NCBI GenBank assembly: GCA_030220185.1
Contig: JASPKZ010000419.1
Location: forward strand, 3,367,501 to 3,431,500
Length of the DNA stretch: 64,000 bases
DNA from: Diploptera punctata
Taxonomy: Eukaryota > Arthropoda > Insecta > Blattodea > Blaberidae
Direction: 5' to 3'
The notes below the pieces were generated by a model, which had not been told where the DNA came from, made no database searches, and was given only the letters and a program-made list of their open reading frames with translations. Position numbers and translations under genes: made by a program. Shown piece after piece: positions 34,810 to 47,689 of this stretch. The first letter of the stretch is position 1. Every line of letters starts with the position of its first letter.

Positions 34810-37800
34810 GTACTTTATTTATTCTGGCAGAGTTAAGGCCATAAGGCCCTCTCTTCGACTCAACCAGTACAAATACAAATAAATATTCGACAAATATAGA
34901 TATACACTATACTAATTATAAACACTTAAAGATACAATAAATGTAACAATGTAAATGTCATGTACAAACAACATTTTATAGGGTAATAACAATAATGATA
35001 CGATAATAATAATAATAATAATAATAAATAATAATAATATAAATATGATACATTATACGGGAAACACCAATTAATATATATATCTTACACTGGATAATAA
35101 TGAAGTCGAGTTTAGAGCAAATATAAATTTAGATTTCTTTTAAAAGATGCCAATGTGTGTGTGTGTGTGTGTCTATTCTCAACTGGTCACTAGTCCCACT
35201 GATATGATGTCAAGGTGTACAGAGGGAGAGATCCCGGCCGTAGATTCTTTCTCCGTTTCCTCCTGTATGCATCTCAGTCAAGTGTCATGATCAGACGAGT
35301 ATATAATAATTGTTGTGTAATTTTTATTAGTAATATATCCCAAATTTTTATAATAATACTTTCCACTAGATCGACTAAGACACCAAATTATCGGTGAAGT
35401 ATCCTAACCTCCATCTTCTAAATTGCTAAGGGAATAAATTAACTTGCTTCTGATCATTTCTGCATGCTTGGTACTCGGTAATTCTGGGAAAATCTTTCAA
35501 CGCTTGTCCTATTCTTCATTGCATTTCAAAAAGTTTATAAATTTTCCTAAGTTCCCATGCCCCTCTTCCGTTCTCTTTTACTAACACATTTATTTTAACC
35601 AAGTTGGATAATACACATCCTTCCTTCTTTAACTGAACTGTTGTCACTCCTTATTTCTCGCGATGGTAAAATAATTCCTACCCTCCTTGTTGGCATGACT
35701 GCTGGTTAATTGAACCTATCATTCGTTTTCCGCTATAGGCTTAACATACTACGTGCCTTTATCTGGACTGCTTTTACGTTATCTTCTCGTTAACTAGCCT
35801 ACTACTTATCCCGGAACCCATACATACTTAAATGAGTCCTAATTGCTGAAATTGAGATTGTGGTTTTCCGTTATCTTTCATTTTATTCATAAGCATAAGT
35901 CTTATTTCTGGTAGTTCGCTCTTATTTCATCATTATCATCATTATTATTGTTAATTATTAATTCACCGTGAATTATTATTATTATTATTAGTTATAAATT
36001 TACTGTGTTTTACTATTATCATTATGCATTATCATTACTGATAATTTGATTTTTATTTTTATTATTATGATCGTTAAGGTTTATTGTTATTACTGATGTC
36101 TGTTATCTTTTATTATTATTAATATAGTTATTGTCATTATTATTATTTTTATTATTATTATTTACTTTTCTGGTGGTTTATTATTATTATTATATTCTTT
36201 ATTAAGTTTTAGGATCTTCATTAATATTAATAGTTACATCCTATTAATTTCACGTGGATATCATAACTAGTCTCTAGCATCCTCTCCTTACCCAACTTGA
36301 GGGTTATTCTTCGATGTTTGTCTGTCACTCCTTTTACGATTTGTTTACTTCTAGGATTATTATTATTATTATTATTATTAAAATACTATATCAGGATTAC
36401 TGCTAGTCCTATCTGGTATCTCAGTATTACGATGATTTAGCCCTTTATCCCTTCAAAATTTATCCGCCATCCTTCAATCTGAGTGTTTCTCATATTATTA
36501 ATTATTACTTTAAGTATCGATATAACATCTTATGCTAATCATTATGTCATTGAAATTAGTTTTATTTATTATTAGTATTAATATTATTATGTCTGTTAGT
36601 TATCATGTTTTACTTTTATAGCTCACATTGCCCGTTGGTTATTCACTGTGTCTCGGTCATCCTCTTTTATTACACACCTATGTATTACACTTTTCGAATT
36701 CTAGTTGCGTAATGATCTTTGATGTCAGAGGTGCTCGTCTACTGTCTAAACAAAACCGGATGCATTCGCCGCTTCAATTCGTATTGTGAACTCCAATAGT
36801 ACCTCATGACCTGTCTTCGTAATCTGATGCTCCTTTATACCTTCCAAACTAATTTTTATTAATTATTTAATTATTAATAGTATTTAATTTAGTTTGTTAA
36901 GATTATTCGTAGTTGGTTCATAATTACTCGTGGTTCTCATAATCTTCGGGTTTAATTTATATGTAGTAATTTAGATTATCTACTCCTGCCCTCAGTTAGC
37001 ATCATTTACCGTTTCCCGTTACTTGTCCATGTTTTACTTTTAAACTGGTTAGTTTAAATTCACAGATTATTAGTTTATTCTAGTAAGGTTATTTATTATT
37101 TTAACGTTATCATTATTTATTGGTTATTTATTATTAAGGGGGTCCATTGATTGAATTCTAACTTCGCACATGTTCTTCATTCCCAAGATATTTCCTTCAT
37201 CTGGAATATATATAATGAAAGTTATTTATTTATGATGATAGAGCGTATACGGATTAAGTTAAACCACTAAGTCTACTTCACTCCTCAAATATTCGAAAAC
37301 TGCACTTAAAATGACACGAAATTATTTCCAGAGTCTATGGTACTACAGTGCGCCGGCGTCAGACATTTTCACCACATCTCAAATATCATCCTCGCTTGCT
37401 ACCATAAATGCCAAAAAGATATACGACTAAATTGGCTCACCTCACTGAAATTAAATGATCCAATAATATTATAATATTTATCGGAACAGTTCACATTTTA
37501 CAAAAATGCGGCCACCATTAAATCTAAATTATATTGTTTTAAGTATGTAGTCGCATTAAAAGATAATGCCTAAATCTAACTAGACACTCTTGATTTAATA
37601 CAAACTCTTCACTGCATAAAATACTCTCTGGAAAAACTAGCAAGTCACCATTCACATATGGGTATTCAAATAATTACTCAAAGGTCCTAAGTAATGTATA
37701 AAGTCGGTTGAAAATTCAAAAAAAAAAATTAATAATGTAGATAAAACATAAGACTTATAATTCACAACAGAAACTCAAAAATCCCTGGTTATGTAGTATC

Positions 37801-40800
37801 ATATCACTTGGAGTTAGAATTAATAGACACAACATGTATTTATTTATTTATTTTTGCGGATATTACTTTTTATTATTTCCTTCTGAAGTGAGATTTAAAA
37901 TAGACGTAATTATCACCACACTTATATAAAAGACTATTTAAGTTTCCTAATGTTTTAATAAAAAAAATGTTTATGCGCTCCTATATTTCCTTTAGCATTT
38001 ATAGGCACGTTACTGTATGTGATAAACTTTAGGTATTTCCTATCATTAATTTCATTGCGATCATTTAAGGTATAGAATATTTATGATTCCTATTAAATAT
38101 TTAAACATCTTCGGGCATATCAGTGTATGTCTATTTTGCCAAACATAATGTTATATTATTATTTAATTAAATGCTTTGTCTAATGCGGGCAAGGTCGCTT
38201 ACTCGGACAGAGAATTATAAGAATGGTCAGCATCAAGGTTCCCTCAGCAGTACTAATTATCTCTCGTCTTATGAATCAACATCATTTAAATCATTATAAT
38301 GCATCAACTAGATGCTATCCTATCCTGTATCCAAACCATTATTTGATAAATTCACCACTCTCTTGTTTATTAACGTTCATCGACCGGTTCGATAAGATAG
38401 ATTCAAATTCTACATCCCTCAATTACGTTTTTTTTTGTTTCTAAGTTATCAGTATGACACGGGACAAATATGTGTCCTACTTTTAACCATCAGCTGACCT
38501 TCCTTGTACAAGTGGAAAATTTTCAGAATCTATTTTCAATACACCGTTACGAGATTTATATCTGTCATGGTGTGCATCTTACGGGTTCTCCTTTCAAGTA
38601 TAATTAGGTCATTTATAAGTTACACTTTAAATAAACTCCCTTGAAAACAAAATTTTATACTAATTTAATTATTTATTTTTGTAAAAGAAACTAAGTTCCA
38701 TAGGCCACTTTTATTTAATTTTATTTTTTTTTCAGTTATTTAATCTGTAAAAGAAGCTAAGTTGTGGAGAATTTCCAATTTACTCCCGACAAATACCAAT
38801 ATTTCTGCCTTGTATAAAAATGGAAAATAATTTACTAGTTCAAGTTCCAATAACCTTGAATCAATTTTACACTACGGCCATCTTGCGCTATCCTGGAGAG
38901 ATTAAGCCAATGCTGAAATCATTATCCCTGAGTTCGAATCCAGACTTCCAGTGACGACATCCTAGCCAACACTTTACACGTATTGCTAGATCAATCTGTT
39001 TAAAAAATTGATACTCTTTATGAGTTTGGATATTTGATCTGATTGTACGGTAAAAATGTATCGTTTGTAGGGTTTTTGAGCGATTTATTTGAAGTGTAAC
39101 TCCCTCATTCAAGTTGGAAAATTTTCAGAATCTTTATCAAAAAAACCGTTAGATAGCCTCGCACATAGGGACATATTCCAAGCTCAATATTCCTCCGACA
39201 TATTTTAACATTCCTGACCTTTCCAAAACCCAGCCTTCACTCCAGCGCCACCAGGGGTTCGAACCCGAGACTCCTTTCGCTAAATCTCTTCTCAAAAATA
39301 CCTTGTAGTTACCCCATAAATTATTATATATAGGCTACATATATATATATATATATATATTTATTTAAACGAAGTTGGTATGATTTCGACTTGGCATATT
39401 TATTGCCAACTTAAGGAGTGACACATAGTTCGTTTATTTATTTATCTCTATATTTATATTTTTCCCAACATATGCAGAAACGATCTGTTCGCAAGAAAAG
39501 ATCTGAAAATAATTCCTATCCTCCCTATATAATCTCTAATGTTGTTTCTTTATGTATTTTTTATGTTATGTTGGTACGTCCGAAAGGTGTCTTAAGTTTC
39601 ATATTTTAATCGTCCGAAACGTTATCAATAATTTATTATTTCACGTTCTATGAAAATATTTAACCACGAAGTAATTATCTCATATCCCGGGTATAAAATT
39701 TCCTACATATATTTATGATGATTATTATGTGCTACGTCGACATATCCCGTTAGGAGGGCCACGTTTCAGCATGAGTTTGCCAATCTTTAATGGTTATTTT
39801 CCCTAATCACTTCTACCACACATATTTTTCAAGACAAAAAAAATGAAAATAGTATACTCTTAATCTATCATGCATTCATTTTACAAGAGAAAAAGGAATG
39901 ATTGCTCAATCACTAATAGGCTACATCGAATTTTTTTTTCTTCCACACATCTCCCTCTCTCATACAAGGCCCAGAATGAATATCTTTTTCGTTTATTTAA
40001 TTTCTATTAAATAATAAGTTTCCTACGTTCTACATAAATATACACTGCTGATTTTAACCTAAAAATGTACGTATCACAAAATATTAATATTTATGTATTC
40101 CAAACGGTCCAGAAAGCTTGCAAGGGTCCGTTTCCCTATCAGAAAAAATAATAAGATATTATTTATACGATATCACACCACTGCTGACCAAATATTAAGA
40201 ACCGCTGGTTTTCTTAGGCTTAAAGTACCTTTGGGACTTGGAAAATCTGGTAGCCGAGCGGTAGTATGAGGATGTATGCATACGTGTTTTGAAATAAACA
40301 AATGGATTCTTATTTTAACTATTTTATTACTAAAGTATAATAATTACAATCCCTAAGTATTCTAGCCCTAATTTACTATTCTAAGTCTATATTAAAACTT
40401 CAGTACTTTCTGGGGTTTGAGAGAGTGGGAGTTGTGGAATTTATAAATCTACCCTAATCTACATGTTTAAAATTGTTATATCCCTTTTGAAAATTTAATA
40501 TCATAATAGTTAATTGTACTTGATTCCCTTCCAAAAATCCAGGACACATATTAAGAAAAATGGCCGGTGACTTACCCTTCAGCACTTTTCACAGACAGAC
40601 ACGAGGCCCTCACTTCCCCCGTGTTATATACTCAATTTGACCTCTAGTTACCCTAACTGTACTCACTAACATTCCAATAAACTAAATGTAGAGATTTTAC
40701 AGTTAGCTAAGGAAACTTTGTTCTGAACTATATCATGTCTAAAACTTTATCTCAACAGACTTTGCTTGAATAATTAAAATAATCTATAAAATAATTAAAT

Positions 40801-40833
40801 AAAATACTCTATGTGTTCATAACATTTATGATA
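34621..40833. other. Gene-poor AT-rich DNA with ATT/ATA runs
   Basis: No coding region is supported over 6 kb. Trinucleotide runs occur at 34762-34809, 35005-35040 and scattered through 35930-36600, a GT run is at 35153-35172, and an AT run is near 39337-39363. A 23-bp block (caagtggaaaattttcagaa...) recurs at 38509 and 39110. Possible SINE B-box relics (GAGTTCGAATCC near 38930 and GGGTTCGAACCC near 39255) are too isolated to call. Confidence 0.55.
34762..34809. repeat. (ATA)n microsatellite
   Basis: A pure trinucleotide run of about 48 bp. Confidence 0.97.
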
Positions 40834-41006
40834 GCCATATGATTTCGGGGACCGTTTGGGCCTTAAAAGTTTTCCTGACATTTGTCTTACAGGTGAGGAA
40901 AAACCCCGATAAAAACCTCACCCAGAAAAACTGGCCCGACCGGGGATTGAACTCGGGCCCGCTGCGTGACAAGGCAGCACGCTACCTCGAGACCACAGCG
41001 GTGGAC
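40834..41006 (-). mobile_element. SINE-A copy 5, 5' half only
   Basis: The minus strand starts GTCCACCGCTGTGGTCTCG at 41006, passes the B box GAGTTCAATCCCC, and ends at the ccatatg junction before the CAT repeats. The 3' half with the hairpin is missing. Confidence 0.92.
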
Positions 41007-41259
41007 TTTGTGTCTAATAATACAATAAAATTAAATAGGATTAAAATTAAATTAATGAAAGAATGTATACAGAAAGGAATAACAGCTCGAATCTACTATA
41101 CATAAAAAGAAAAAGAAATAGGAAGTAATAAACTATAATGAATTAATCTATCGCTTATATATAAGACATTAGATAAATATATTGACAAATCTTAAAACTA
41201 TTTGCATTAATAATGAAAAAACAAATGATTAATTATTAAAAAGTAATATTAGTGAGTTG
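41007..41259. other. AT-rich spacer
   Basis: Nothing recognised. Confidence 0.5.
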
Positions 41260-41640
41260 TTTCTGTTAATTTTATTTTCAATTTGTTTCTGAAAGATGGT
41301 AAAGTTTAGTCTCCGACATAAGGTGGAAAGAAATTCCATGTTCTAGCAAGATAAACTGTAAAAGATTTCGAATAATAGGTGGTGTGATGAGGAGTGACCA
41401 TGTGCTGAAAGAGATGGGGTATCTAATTGATGTGTATCAGAGAGTCTAGTGAAGCGGTGTGATAAATAATAAGGTAATGATGCATGTAATATTTTATAGA
41501 GAAGACATAGTGAATGGATGGTTCTACGATCTTGTAGACGAAGCCATGACAATTGTTCCAGGGATGGTGTAACGTGATCAAATGATCGCTATATGTCAAG
41601 TTTGGTTCCGAAGAAAACAAAATTACGGGAGTGAGACGTA
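41260..41640 (-). pseudogene. CR1/Jockey-type LINE C-terminal fragment
   Basis: The minus-strand reading, with one frameshift, shows LSWLRLQDRRTIHSLCLLYK, ILHASLPYYLSHRFTRL and a SSHHLLFEIFYSL block ending near NMEFLSTLCRR. This is the C-terminal region typical of CR1/Jockey-group ORF2 after the thumb. The RT domain is absent. Confidence 0.72.
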
Positions 41641-41749
41641 TAACACCAAACACACACACAAATGTTGTAACGGTCATTTTGGATGTCTGTTAAGTAAGAC
41701 AGATGAAGATCTACAAACACTTAAAAAAAAGTGTTCTTGGAATCGCAAA

Positions 41750-42115
41750 CGAAGGAGCTGCAGAATACATTTTCTGCACAAATTCTGAACTGCTAATGGT
41801 TCAAAACATTAATGTAGTCTGATGAGTCAACTTTTTTTTTCCTGCTACTGGTAGAATATAAGTCTGTAGAACACCACAAGAAACTTACAATTCAGACTAC
41901 AGGTAACAGTTAAAGATGGTCAGCGATCTCCTAGTCTTATTGTCGCAGTTATTGAAAAAAAATACTGCTAAGTGCACACAGATATTGTTCACTCCAGTTA
42001 TTGCTACAGTGTCCCTACCCACACTGCTAGGAGGAGTTAGGTGCATACCATGGGCACCTCATGTCTGAATGTTATTGAGGAAATGTGGGGTGAATTAGAA
42101 ACTAAGTAGGAGCAC
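41750..42115 (+). pseudogene. Tc1-type transposase relic
   Basis: Scattered plus-strand blocks of a Tc1/mariner transposase: SDEST (first catalytic Asp, 41819-41833), a CRTPQETYNSD block, TVKDGQRS-like sequence near 41910, and CLNVIEEMWGELETK (catalytic Glu, about 42075). Multiple shifts, and no inverted repeats recognised. An old fossil. Confidence 0.6.
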
Positions 42116-42199
42116 AGTTTCCACTTCTTTCATCTTTTAAAGATAATGAATAAATTTGCCATGATAAATGGCACAATATATACAGAGAATGTATTCATA

Positions 42200-42455
42200 A
42201 CTAACTATCTCACTGGCACTATCGAACTTGTAGGTTCATGGCCGAATGGACATACGCTCTACATCTATCCCTAACCAGACAAATGTTTTTCAATAATCCC
42301 CTGTATAATTTACTTCCCTCAAATTAGAGTTAATGTTATTCTTTCATCTCATTTTTTGCCTAACAACTCGGCGCTTCATTCTATTTTCCTACAAGGACTT
42401 TCATTCTTCATTCGTGCCACGTGACTACCCATTGCACTCCTAAAACTAAATCTAA
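42200..42455 (-). pseudogene. LINE-B copy (outer), 3' portion
   Basis: Minus-strand LINE-B tail and C-terminus, from the ggcactatcgaacttgtagg tail to the GHVARMKNE region. The match stops at cattgcactcc and resumes at 43507, because a younger LINE-B copy sits in between. Together with 43507-43870 it is one older element. Confidence 0.78.
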
Positions 42456-43506
42456 CTTGCTGGCACCATCGAATCCGGAGGTTCATGGCCACGCGGACAT
42501 AGGCTCTCAATATATCCCTAGCATGGGCTAATGCTTTCCAATCATTCCCTGTATAATCCACTTCTTTCAAATCATGGTTAATGTTATTCTCCCACCTCAT
42601 TTTTGATCTACTAACGCGCCTTTTCCCTCTGGTTTTCTTACAAGAAGCTTCCATGCACCTATTTCTTTCCCATCACAGTCTAAGAGACTTAACTGTTCTT
42701 ATTATACCTGGCTTCCTATAAAGACCATGTAGCTCACTGTTATGCCGTTTTCTCCATTCACCTGTCTGTTCATCTCTCATTGGTCCAAAAATTTTCCTAA
42801 GAATTTTATTCTCAAGTTCTCGTAATGTTCTTTCCTCCCTTAAAGTAAGAGTTCACGTTTCGCATCCGCTGGTAGAATAACAGTTTTATATATTTTCACT
42901 TAAAAGTTTTTTTAAGGGAGTTGGGATGACAAGAGTCCCTATAATGCATAATAGCATGCATTTCCAGAATGAGCCTATGTTAACTTTCTTTGTGCATGTC
43001 ATTCCTATTTGTAATTATTGTTCCTAGGTATTTGAATTCAGCCAATTTTTCAAAATTTCTCTCATTTGTCATTAACTGTCCATTTCCATTATATAATGTA
43101 TTTCTAGACCTATGTGTGAACATATATTTTGTTTTATTGATGTTTATTTCCAGTCCCAATGTCTTAGTCTTACTCAATAGAGTGTGCAAGTTGGCTTTTA
43201 GTATCTCCACACTGTCATCCAATAGTACTACATCATCAGCATAATCCAACAGCTTATTAATATCATTGAGTTGTACGCCTGCTTCATCCTCTATTTATTT
43301 AATGGCATGCTTCAGTACAAAATTTAATAGTAAAGGAGACGGTGTATCTCCTTGCTTGAACTAATTAATTTCAAAAGTAGCCTACCCAAAAACTGTTTGC
43401 TACATGCACCTACTCTTTGTGCCATTTAGGCACATTCGTGTAAGTCTAACTTTTTAGGAATTCCGATCTCCAGAAGAATACTATGTAATTTTTCCCTCTT
43501 AAAATA
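42456..43506 (-). pseudogene. LINE-B copy (inner), nested in an older LINE-B
   Basis: It starts with its own tail (ggcaccatcgaatccggagg) and C-terminus (GKRRVSRSKMRWENNINHDL, EVDYTGNDWKALAHARD), continues through the thumb (EFKYLGTIITNRND) and the RT box DYADDVVLLDDS (about 43240), and ends near the NGTK block. A near-duplicate of about 10 bp, CATTGCA.TC, flanks it. Stops and shifts are present. Confidence 0.82.
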
Positions 43507-43870
43507 ATCTCATTGCAGTCTATGAGACTCAATTTCAATTATTTTTTTTTATATCCACTTTTCCATAAAATTGATTTCATCTTATTCTAGTTGATCTAGT
43601 CATCTCCAGTTATCACATGTCCATTTAATCTCTCTTTGATCCAAAATTTTTCGTAAAAAATGTATTCTTAAATAATCGTAATATTGTCTTTTCCCTTAAA
43701 AGTAAAGAGTCAACCCGGATTCGCATTTTCCCAATATAATATAAATAGTGAGGAATAACAGTTTTATAGTTGTTTTTCATTTTTATTAAAGTTCTTTTAG
43801 AGAAGCTGGAAATAAAAGAGTCCCTCTAATGCATAATAGCATCTGTCTCCAAAAGTAAGCTTATCGCTCT
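43507..43870 (-). pseudogene. LINE-B copy (outer), continuation
   Basis: Resumes exactly where 42200-42455 stopped (cattgcagtctatgagactc) and runs upstream in the LINE through the FENKVLRK-like region to aatgcataatagcat. More diverged than the inner copy, as expected if it is older. Confidence 0.72.
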
Positions 43871-44412
43871 CATAAGTTGTATGAAAAAATACCAAGAAAA
43901 ATTGGATCTGTTTTAAAGTGCTACATCATATTACTGAGGATTGGAAGGATATTTGTCGGGTCATTATTCATACACTTGTACAATACATTTGCATTAGAAT
44001 ACATTTTCTTTTTGATTTTGTGTACTTTAACATCAATATTAGACAAATGGATGTGATCCATAAAATGAAGAAAAACAGCATGACTTATACATAACATAGG
44101 TACCACACTAGTCGAAATGTGTTGCTCCGCAGGGACTTGTTCGGTTGCTCCGCACTAAAGTAGCATTCCAAAATTAAAGTGTGGTAAAACTTGAGGTAAG
44201 ACCAAGAATAACTACCAGATGAAAACATGAAGCCAGAACATACAGAAACCAAGTACCATAGATTAAAGAAAAAGTAATACCATTAGCCATGGTCCATCTC
44301 TAACTACGTAAAAAAATTCTTACCGTCCGATCAGCTCTGATGTAATCCAGCATGTATATTATAACAAAACTCCATGGACTTCTATAATATTTACATGAAT
44401 TGTTAGGACTCC
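43871..44412. other. No recognised feature
   Basis: AT-rich. The minus-strand ORF at 43921-44106 has a faint resemblance to LINE C-terminal sequence (ANVLYKCMNN) but too little to call. Confidence 0.45.
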
Positions 44413-44960
44413 TTCATGAAATTTTGCAGTTTAAAAAATTTAGAAAATTTTAGTAAAAATCCAAGACTAGAGACTTCGATTTACACAATCGGGAAATTTG
44501 GGATGGAGACCTGAATTTTTAAATTAAAAATCGCGGATGCACCCTACAGACCAAATTTTTGCAGTTTTCAAAACAAAACAAAAATTAACAGTTTTGGTAA
44601 AAAATATCAAGACTATTATATAGTCTTAGAATTGATAAACGGGAAATTTGGGATTTAGACAGGATTTTTCACATTAGTAATTCCAGATGCACCTTGTAGA
44701 ATGCATTTTTGAACTTTTCGAAATTTTGAAAATGTTGTAATTTTTGGTAAAAAGTCAGATTAGAGAATCCGGATAATTGGGATTTAGGCAAGATATTTTA
44801 AATTATAAATCCCGGATACACACTGTAGAATGCAATTTATACAGTTTTCAAAATTAGAAATATTTTACACTTTTGCAAAAACACCAAGACCATAGCCTTC
44901 GAATACATAATTAGGAATTTTTTTTATTTTGAGCGGAAACTTTTGCATTATAAATACTAA
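44413..44960 (+). repeat. Tandem repeat, about four units of 130-150 bp
   Basis: Units begin near 44420, 44553, 44704 and 44833. Each contains tttt.cagttttcaaaa-like sequence, gtaaaaa...caaga, cgggaaatttgggat(t)tagac and ccgg(a)tgcacc.tgtaga. The copies are clearly diverged from one another, so the array is old. No ORF. Confidence 0.72.
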
Positions 44961-45829
44961 ACATAGTGCAAATCTACACTATTCAGTAAATATTTTCTTT
45001 TCACATTAGACTCCATAACAGAACACAATGCTTCAATTTCCCAAGATCCAAAATGAAAAATCTCTCTGAAATATTTTCAATTATGCATTTTCTAATACAC
45101 CAATTTGGATTTTAAGTAATTTCCGTCAATCCAAAAATATTAGATGGAATAGATTCTAATAGATCCACCTTGGACAGTATCTACCTCATTTATGGAATTA
45201 TCTTTTATAAATTAAAGTGAGAAAAGTTAATTCTCATTTTACCAGAAGAACATTACAAAAAATTGTTTATACAAATAATAAAAACAGATGATAAACTATA
45301 AACAACAATAGTTGAACACACAATTGAGACAAAAATGCAAAACAACTTTTCAGTTTTCAAAAATATATCAATTTGTGAATATTACTGAAAACATTATGGT
45401 ATTAAAAAATCAGAAAAAAATTAATATGCACCACGGCTAATACTTTTACTGGATTCCTTGGTTTCTTGTCTAAGGGACAACCCAAAGCACCAACACTATC
45501 AGCACATGTTGACAGGAAGCAGAGTTTTCCGCATATTTCATATACACATATATTTTTTAAACTTGCAATAGGAATAGATATGATTGGCTGAAGAATCCAA
45601 TGTACACTTGGTCAAAATGAAAGTGGCTGTACTATTCAAAGTTCTTCTATGATCTTGAATCTGTTACAAAATGCAACTGGATGTAGATGCATAAATTTGA
45701 AGTAGTTTCTAAACATATGGTGTTTAATAAATGAAAGTTAAGTACATACCTCTCATGAAACAGTGATAACGTACTTGCTTCATAATTTGAAGTTTGTGTA
45801 TTAGGGTCTTGTTCAAGGTTTTATTTTTA

Positions 45830-46640
45830 TTCTTGACCAGTTTTAACTAGGCTAAGACTAATTGTCTCCGAGACCAATTATAATTTTAAGACAAATTATA
45901 TATAACCAATTTTAATTATATGACAACTAAATTGTGACAATATTAATTATTTGTCAACCTATTTTAATAACAAATTACCTCTGTGAGTAATTTTAATTAT
46001 ATAACCAACTATCCCTGACCAATTTTAATATTACCTCAAATTATATTTGATCAATCTTAATTATATGATGAATTATCTATACCCACAGTTTTATTTATAT
46101 GACTAATTATAATCCCAATGTCAGTTTTAGTTATATGATGAATTATTTCTTGATCAGTTTTAATTGTAAAAAATTGGCTTTGTGATCGATTTTAGTTGTG
46201 TGATGAATAATCTCTGTGGTTAATTATAATTAAATTACAAATAATTTCTCGACCAACCAATTTTAATTATTCTTCTCCTTCCTTTCCAAAGATCTGTCAA
46301 AATGTTCTTTCCATCGGTATTTAGGCTTTTCTAGTTCACCGAGTATTGAAAATATCTGCAGTTCATTTCTTATTGGCTCATTATGTAATCTATCTATGCG
46401 GTACATTCTTTTACGGATCTTAAAAATTTCATTTCAGTGGCTTGAATGCATGAGATATTGTTTTTGTAAATACGCAAGATTCAGATCCATATAAAAGAAC
46501 AGGAATAGCCATAATTATATAAAACCTGAACTGAGAATTTTAATTATAATAAATTGTTTCTCTGAACATTTTTAAAGATATGAAAAAATGTTTTTACAAC
46601 AAAGTATACCTGTGACTAATTTTAACTATGAATTATTTCT
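45830..46640 (+). repeat. AT-rich minisatellite, about 35-bp units
   Basis: A long series of variants of accaattttaattatatgac followed by aattatctctg, starting near 45830. It is interrupted by a LINE-D fragment (46271-46535), then continues to about 46640. Unit length varies around 33-38 bp. Confidence 0.78.
46271..46535 (-). mobile_element. LINE-D fragment inside the minisatellite
   Basis: The minus strand reads VLLYGSES, ISHAFKPLK, RNELQIFSI and KPKYRWKEHFDRS and ends with the family's GAAGAAG-type tail. AATTTTAATTAT lies on both sides (46259-46270 and 46536-46547). It fits a target duplication, but the motif is also part of the minisatellite unit. Confidence 0.78.
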
Positions 46641-47689
46641 ATGACACATTTCAATTAAAGAGTGAATTGGCTGTGCCCAAATTTCTGTAATATGTTTTCT
46701 GTCATCAAAGTCATAAATCTATGTCATAGAAATCATCACAATTTTACTTTGATTCTGAAAAAAAAAAAAAAAAAATTCTGTATTATTAAATTACGGGATG
46801 CCATTGCTGAGAACGCCAATTATTTGAAAATACTAGTTGATTTCATGCCCACTAAATTGAAATATGTGATCTAGTTGGAAGTAAGGATCGAAGTTTTAAT
46901 CTTTTAACTTTTTATTCTTGGAATTTTTTTAAAGCAGACACCAGTTTGTTTCTATGCTTTATGCCACAAAATATACTTTTGCTGAGAATAAACTCTTCTA
47001 TTTACAACCATATTGTAAAAATAAATAATTATAAGGTCATATCATTATACATTCATCAATCTGTTGTTAATTACTAAAACAGTCATAACAGAAACAGCAG
47101 ATATTATTTTTCTCTTTAAAAAAAACAAAGAACTGGGGCTGTTTCAAAAGCGCAACCTAATGAATACCACCAGCTATAACATTAATATGCAGTAATCATG
47201 CATTTTATCTACACATATCAGGCCACTTAAGATCAAGGTCCAACAATGTCTAACATTGCTTTCACTGAACAGCAGAGAAAACACCCAAACAAATCTAAGT
47301 TCTGAATACAAAAGTGACTTCAATCTTGACCAATTGTACACTGTTACTAACAATATTATTACTTTTAATAAAACGAATTAAGTTAACTTACATTACACAA
47401 AATATCCGAGTGATGTCATTAATATAAATATATTTTATTTACATTAGCCACTTAACTGAATAATTTCATAACAACATAAGAAGATTTTGTTTATCTCAGA
47501 GCCAATGCACTATTACAAAGAAAATGTTCATTTGGTTTCTCATTTCTGCTAACACATTCATTAAAAACAAATTTTGAAGAAAATGGTTTAGCATAATCAT
47601 AAATTTATAAATTCTTTTATTAATATGAAAACATAAATATGTATCAAACATGACTTTCCAAGCACAAGTTTCTACACAAGTGATAATTT
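46641..47689. other. AT-rich DNA, no gene seen
   Basis: Lies beyond the 3' end of the zinc-finger gene. It may include its 3' untranslated region, but no polyadenylation site can be assigned with confidence. Confidence 0.45.

Noticed and set aside
38880..39290. SINE heads with B boxes near 38930 and 39255
   Set aside because: Only the B-box-like words are present; no A box, body or second copy supports them.
44413..46640. CRISPR-like alternation of repeats and spacers
   Set aside because: Units are diverged and directly adjacent without unique spacers, in a clearly eukaryotic, transposon-rich sequence.
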